Below are positions 59,046-64,000 of a DNA stretch of 64,000 nt, piece after piece; positions within the stretch are counted from its first letter, which is position 1, and each line of letters begins with the position of its first letter. The notes under the pieces were generated by a model. That model did no database searches. It was not told where the DNA came from and saw nothing but the letters and a program-made list of their open reading frames with translations. Location: the NCBI GenBank assembly GCA_024364735.1, contig JAGFNQ010000280.1:1-64000 (forward strand). The letters run 5' to 3'. Origin of the DNA: Boesenbergia rotunda. Its lineage: Eukaryota > Streptophyta > Magnoliopsida > Zingiberales > Zingiberaceae. Both the position numbers and the translations under genes were made by a program.

Positions 59046-59673
59046 CCCTGGATCGGTCTGGTGACCGATCAGGGATTCTGGCACGCTGCTCCTTCGTGGA
59101 TCGGTCTGGTGACCGATCCAGCGATGACTGATCGGTCGGGTGACCGATCAGGGAGCACACAGTGAGGTTGGGAACCTACTGTGCTGCTCCTGATCGATCT
59201 GGTGACCGATCAGGGAGTATGCGTTTCACCCATTGACTGTCTCCTGATCGGTCTGGTGACCGATCAGGGAGCAAGCAGTGAAGTTGAGTTCACTTGCTGA
59301 ACAGCTCCTGATCGGTCTGATGACCGATCAGGATCACTGTGCAGATCGTTCTATTGAACGATCCAGCTTCGCGGGCTCCTCACTAAGATCGATCAGGACG
59401 AAGCCTGATCGGTCTGGGGATGACCTGATCGGACAGCTAACCAATCAGGAAGATCCCTGATCGGTCAGTTGACCGATCAGGAGGGTTAGCCTGCGAAACT
59501 CAAAAATCGCCTCATATAAGGGTGGATCGGTCCGGTGAACGATCCACGATCTGGGATCGGTCTGGTGATCGGTCCAGGAGAATCTCAATGAAATCGCGAT
59601 TTCTGATTGAGCGTTGGGGATCGATCAGGACGGAGCCTGATCGGTCTGGAACCAGCCTGATCGGTCTGGTGAC
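59045..59673. repeat. Array of GATCGGT/ACCGATC inverted repeats in LTR P
   Basis: About fourteen palindromic units similar to those at 10337-10740 and 15515-16110, with flank states GG...CC and TG...CA and a GATCGTT/AACGATC unit near 59342. Confidence 0.88.
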
Positions 59674-61969
59674 TGATAAGCACCATTTTATTGATTATTT
59701 TAATTGCTAAAATCCATATTTGATCGATGTTTTTATTGCTTAATTATGATTTTACACTAGGTTTTGGAACTTTATCTTATTTTGGACTTAATTGCAAAAT
59801 TACACAATTTTTGGATTATTTGGCCACTAATTTTCTGATATATTTTTGTAGGCATGAAAGGATCCTGGACCTAGGGCATACTGGGTCAAACCTGAGTCGG
59901 ATGTGAACCGGATCGAATTATCAAGCCTACGATTAATCCGGGTCGTCTGATTCAAGAGCGGCTAGATCTGAGCCATCCGGGACGATCTGAAGCAATCCGA
60001 GCTAGGGTTAGGGTTGATCAAGCTCTATGATCAAGATCTGAAGGTTTCATCCCAATCAGAGCTCAATCAACCGTTGGATCAAGCAAGGAGGGCTCTAGAG
60101 CGTCCATTCACAGATAGAGTTGATCTGGACCATCCGTTGCATATCTGGAGGATCCGAGCTACCACAAGGTAGATCCTGACCCCAGATCATCCTCATAAAA
60201 GTTTGGCTCCAATCAGATGAAGATCAGCCGTTGGATATCCTCCGATCAATCTGGGCCGTCCGTTGATAACTATTTAATCAGAAATCGCCCGCAGCTTCCC
60301 TTGTCGCGTCTCCGCCGCAGCTCCTTCTTCGTTTTGTTCTTCACTGTTCTTAGCTAGATTTCTTCCATTCAAGGGGCGCGACCACCTCATCTATTCATCT
60401 AGATCAAGTCGAGGTCACTGGGGAGAGTAATCGGTGGAGTTTTAGCTTGGAATTGGGCAAGAACAGGGTTGCTTGAGGGTTTCGGCAGTTTTGTATTTGA
60501 TACCTTCGATTTTGGTTTTGTCAAGAATTACATCAATCCAAGCCATCTGGAGGGGTTCTCGGACAAGCTTGGAACATTCCCGCACCTTCATTTCAATCAG
60601 ACAAGGTCAAATTGAAGAATTCGAATGGGTTTTCCTCCTTGAACAGTTTTGAGCTAAATGCAGCCACTCGATTCAGTTCCTCAGTGAATTGCTGAGCCTA
60701 GGGGTTCGAAGCCAGCCCTTGCGTGACGAACAAGGAGACTTTGAGCTAATGGAGCGATTGGGGTTTAGATTTCTTAGTTAATTTCGTTTATTAGTTGTAA
60801 TTTTCATTACTGCTGTAGTTTAGTTTCTGTTTGGGTTTCAGATTTGGTTAATCTCGTTTCTGATTAGTTTTTGCTTAATTAGGTTTATGTCCTTCAAGTT
60901 GAGCAATTTAGGAACTTGTTAGTGATTAATTGATGTTAAATTTCAGTTTAGTTCTTAATTTATTGCTTGCGTATCAACTTAGTTGTGGCGTGCCAATTTC
61001 AGACTGTGTGCCAACTTGATTTCTGCAAATTCGCTTAGGTTCTGAATTCCTTAGTTTATTTCGCACTTAGTGTGTTAATTTAGTTGAATTAAGTTGTTCA
61101 TTTTTAGTTTTATCTCTTAGTAGTTGTTTAGCGTAGTATTTCTGCACATGCTGATTTTCAGATTCGGTTTGCATCTCAACCATGTTTCAGTTTTTTTTTC
61201 TTTACATTCTGCATTGAAGTCAAATAATATCAGTTGAGTTCAGCTTGTTTTTCTTAGCTTAGGTTAATGCATTCGAACTCAGCTTGCTCCATTTAATTTT
61301 GCATTCCAGTTCTGAATTCCTGAATACAGGTATTCGTACTCTGTTTTCTGCAATTCATCTCTGCAGTGAGTTTGATTTAATTGACCAGATTTGATCCGAC
61401 TTTCTTCCTCCATTCCAGCATTTTTCTTCTCTGATAGTTAGCTTTCCAAACTGCATCGATTAGTTGCATCTCTGAACTGATAGCATTAGGCTTGGCACAA
61501 AAGTATCAGCTGTTTCACAAGGGTTTGTTTCTTCATATCAAGCTGTTTAGCACTGTTTTTGAATTGCAAACCTTGAAGCAAAAGAATCTTCATTAGTGAG
61601 TTTTGATATCAGCTTTGATTTCCCGGAGTTTGTAAAGCTTCATTAGTTGGTTGATTAATCCATCATGAGACGAGTTCATTGGTGCCAACTCCTTGTGTAG
61701 CTTCCTTAATTGAGTGGTTTTGCTTTTCATCGCTTTTCCATTTCTAATTGAAACAAAACCCAAATCAGATTTATTTAAAACCTGAAAACACAAACGACAC
61801 CTAAATACAAACACGATTCAAACAAACCTTCAACTAGTCCCTGAGAAAAATACGACCTGTGGCCCCTATATTACATTTTCAGATTTTGATTGTAAAAAGG
61901 GTTTCCAGCTTTCATTTATAAATTCTAAATTTGAGGCCCACATTCGTGACACATAGTTTGGGTCTGTCA
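59674..61969 (+). repeat. 5' LTR of element Q
   Basis: TGATAAGCACCATTT...AGTTTGGGTCTGTCA, 2296 bp, with the primer site six bases further. A weak TATTTAA box lies at 60271-60277. Nothing coding was recognised inside. Confidence 0.88.
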
Positions 61970-61975
61970 AATTTT

Positions 61976-61993
61976 TGGCGCCGTTGCCGGGGA
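61976..61993 (+). other. Primer binding site of element Q (tRNA-Asp type)
   Basis: TGGCGCCGTTGCCGGGGA, the well-known primer site of Athila/Tat elements, six bases after the LTR. Confidence 0.9.
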
Positions 61994-62132
61994 AGCAACT
62001 AGTTGATTTGTTTGATTTTTGCTTGTATGCTTTTTGACATATCATTAGGTTCTATTTTATTTTGCTTTATCTTTCATATACGGTTGCTGCCATTTTTTCT
62101 TGTTTGATTTGTGACAGGGCTGCAAGATCAAA

Positions 62133-63164
62133 ATGTTTTCACCAGAGGACTGTAAAGAGATCACAAGTGCTCTGTCAGAGTTAAAATTTTGGTTGAATCA
62201 TTTGAATCAACAAATAACACCCAACAGTGATTCATCTACTTACCAGCAGCCATGTCAACAATTTCAGCAACCCAATTCAGAATTACAGCCTCTCCAAGAA
62301 TTCCAGCAGCCATATTTTGATTTCCAGCAGCCCCATTTGAATTTCCAGCAGCCGAATGATCAATTTCCGCAACCAAATCAGTTTTTTTAGCCTAATTGTC
62401 AGCCAAGTCAGCCCTTCCAATTTCAGCAGCCAAGTCAACAAAATTTTCAACAGTTTCAGCATGGGCAGCCACCATTTCAGAGCTATCAACCCCAATTTGA
62501 GCAACCATATCAGTTTTGTCAGCCTCAAATTCAGCAACTACAACAATTCCAGCCACCACAACAATTTCAGCAAGAATTTCAGCATTTTAACCAAAATTTC
62601 CAGCAGCCTTTTGAAAATTTTCAGCATGGAAATAATCAATTTCAACCTCAATTCCAGCCATATCAACAGGGGCAGCAAGTGTGTCAAACATTTCAGCAAG
62701 ATCCGCCTCAAAACCAGCCATTTTATCAGCCCACACAGCCCTTGAATCAAAATTTTCAGCCTTACAACCAAGGGTTTCAAAATCAAAATTTTCAGCCCTT
62801 GCCACAGAATTTTCCACACCAAAATCAGAACTTTCAAGGCTACAACTCCCAGCAAAGTTTCCAAGAATATCAACCCTTTAATCAGCCTCAACAGCATTGT
62901 TTTCAACCAAATCAGCAAGCTCAAAATTTTCAGCCTACTTCATCCTTTCAAAATCAGTCAAAGAGCTATGCTAACCAAGGAGGCTTTGAGAATCGTAATG
63001 AGAATAAGGCACAACAACAAAGAATGGAGGAGATTTATCAACAAGTTGTACAATATCATCAAAAGCAGCAAAGGCTTCAAGACATCGAAAGAGGCGTTGG
63101 ACAAATAGGAGACTCCTATTCAAAATCCAATTCTAAATTTTTCAGCTCCAGAAGAAGAAATTGA
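62133..63164 (+). CDS. Gln-rich low-complexity ORF of element Q, one in-frame amber
   Basis: The start ATG (MFSPEDCKEITSALSELKFW) is the first after the primer site and begins a short non-repetitive helix-like segment. From about residue 30 the protein is dominated by Gln, Pro, Phe and Asn in FQQP, NFQP and QFQ motifs, with few charges. It ends in a charged segment (QRMEEIYQQVVQYHQKQQRL) like a coiled coil. One TAG at 62388 interrupts 343 otherwise open codons. It sits where Ogre/Tat elements carry an extra ORF1 of unknown role before gag. No gag, zinc or protease motif was seen. The composition suggests a prion-like or condensate-forming domain, which is inference. Confidence 0.6.
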
Positions 63165-64000
63165 AGCTCCACAGGACCATTCTAGACTTTTATTTTCTGA
63201 TGATAGCATTATTGATGGTCCTAATTTTTCTGACACTGTTGTTGCAGATATTACAGGAGAAGCATGCAGAGGAGATGATTCCATAGGTGTAGGGGATTGC
63301 ACTAAGCCCCAGGGACCACCACAAGATTTAGAGAATGAACCAGAAAGTGTAGGGACTTGCATGGTGGAAGCAAGCACCCAAGGATCACCAGTTGATTGTC
63401 CACCAGAGCCTGAGGTTGAAGAGGAGCATGAACATGACCAGGAGGAGACCACAGATACATCTACTATTATAGAACCTCCAGGTATTATCCAGCACGCTCA
63501 GGTAAGTATTTCTCCTCTTTGTTCAGAAAAATACAGTGAGGTACCTAGTACTGACTTTATTGATTACGATGGATTTATTGATATACCTTGTGTAGAGATT
63601 GTTTGTGAAAATCCAATAGAGGTACCAAACATTGATTTCATTGATCGTACTGCATTACTTGATACATCTCTTGTACATATGGATAGCGAAATAATTTTAG
63701 AGGCACCCATAATTGATGTAGTTTGTTATGATGAATCTTTAGATACATCTTTTGTGAATATGGATAGTGAAATTTTTTTAGAAGTGCCTGAATTCGATGT
63801 TATTTATTTTGATGAATCTCTTGCTATGTCATATGCTGAGGTTGAATGTGAAAAACTCATGGAGATATCTGATATTGATTTGATTGGCTGTGACCCTTTG
63901 CTTTATACATCCTTTGTAGAAGATAATTGTGAAATTTCTATTGATGAGCCTGAAATTGATTCATTTATTTGTGATGAGTTCCTGGATGCAACTTTTGTAG
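63109..64000 (+). CDS. Acidic 27-residue tandem-repeat ORF of element Q, runs off the window
   Basis: Open from after TAG 63106 to the window end without a stop, at least 297 codons, one frame (+1) from the Gln-rich ORF and overlapping its last 56 bases. It begins with an acidic linker (SAPEEEIEAPQDH). From 63547 it forms five full and one partial 27-residue (81-bp) repeats, with starts at 63547, 63628, 63709, 63790, 63871 and 63952. Conserved positions are Asp3, Leu/Ile11, Val/Ala16, Glu21 and usually Pro27 (SEI-LEVP-type ends). Very few Lys or Arg. There is no obvious start codon, so it may be read by frameshift or splicing from the upstream ORF. No family recognised. Confidence 0.65.

Larger units (their letters stand above)
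58513..59673 (+). repeat. LTR P of the element B family, truncated by element Q
   Basis: It starts TGTTGATGCAGTCTGGCCCTG like the solo LTR at 14928. After about 1.16 kb it is cut, within a GATCGGT unit, by the TGATAAGCACC start of element Q. It consists mainly of two inverted-repeat arrays. Confidence 0.9.
59674..64000 (+). mobile_element. Element Q: Ty3/gypsy (Tat/Athila-like), cut by the right window edge
   Basis: LTR 59674-61969, tRNA-Asp-type primer site, then two long open regions. The primer type and LTR start TGATAAGCACC fit the Athila/Tat branch. Gag and pol would lie beyond the window. It is inserted in LTR P. Confidence 0.85.

Noticed and set aside
58627..59673. CRISPR-like repeat array
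   Set aside because: Units vary and are contiguous palindromes inside a plant LTR; spacers are not unique and there is no cas context.
62283..62924. Minus-strand Leu-rich open frames that look like membrane proteins
   Set aside because: They are the reverse complement of CAG/CAA-rich codons of the Gln-rich ORF (CTG/TTG read as Leu).
59674..64000. Integrated plant pararetrovirus
   Set aside because: LTR, tRNA-Asp primer site and position in a nested LTR show a Ty3/gypsy element; no movement-protein or caulimovirid motif seen.

Overview
The window is nuclear DNA of a flowering plant with a repeat-dense genome, possibly a monocot; the sequence alone does not fix the species. Evidence for this is one intron-containing plastid-type pentatricopeptide (PPR) gene in a sea of nested LTR retrotransposons, a tRNA-derived SINE, and DNA-transposon relics. 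No rRNA or true tRNA gene, organelle block or bacterial feature was seen.

Layout. (1) 1-18165 is a nest of minus-strand Ty1/copia elements. Element A (1-7595: RNase H, RT, IN, PR, gag, leader, 5' LTR) abuts SIRE-like element B (7596-11284, gag only plus 5' LTR), which sits in older copia element C (11285-18165). C is also split by two plus-strand solo LTRs: 11897-14162 (A family, perfect GTTTC target duplication) and 14928-17129 (B family, near-perfect duplication, in the protease active-site codons). (2) 18170-27779 is a plus-strand Ty3/gypsy Tekay/Del-type chromovirus D, with two closely similar LTRs around a badly decayed internal region. (3) 27788-28388 holds a tRNA-derived SINE and a 422-bp head-to-head SINE palindrome. 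(4) 28389-37660 is further copia debris (F leader and LTR; G gag-PR-IN split by a MITE; an RT fragment; LTR relics).

(5) 37661-43850 is the genic island: unassigned DNA, a small MITE, and a two-exon P-class PPR gene on the minus strand (43742-40816, 732 aa) resembling Arabidopsis EMB1006. (6) 44431-45303 is a non-autonomous hAT-type element with an 8-bp duplication. (7) 45400-58512 is a second minus-strand SIRE cluster (L pol relic, M, N) with a plus-strand solo LTR O. (8) 58513-59673 is an LTR of the B family (P), cut by a Ty3/gypsy element Q (59674 to beyond the right edge) with a tRNA-Asp-type primer site. Q carries a Gln-rich ORF followed by an acidic ORF of 27-residue tandem repeats.

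The transposons do not form a pathway. They are successive insertions, several datable by nesting. The least expected structure is the repeat architecture of the SIRE-type LTRs: arrays of short inverted-repeat units whose two arms change together from unit to unit, including G-T wobble states, in two unrelated LTR families. A similar pattern appears in element A's leader. The second is the repeat protein in element Q.
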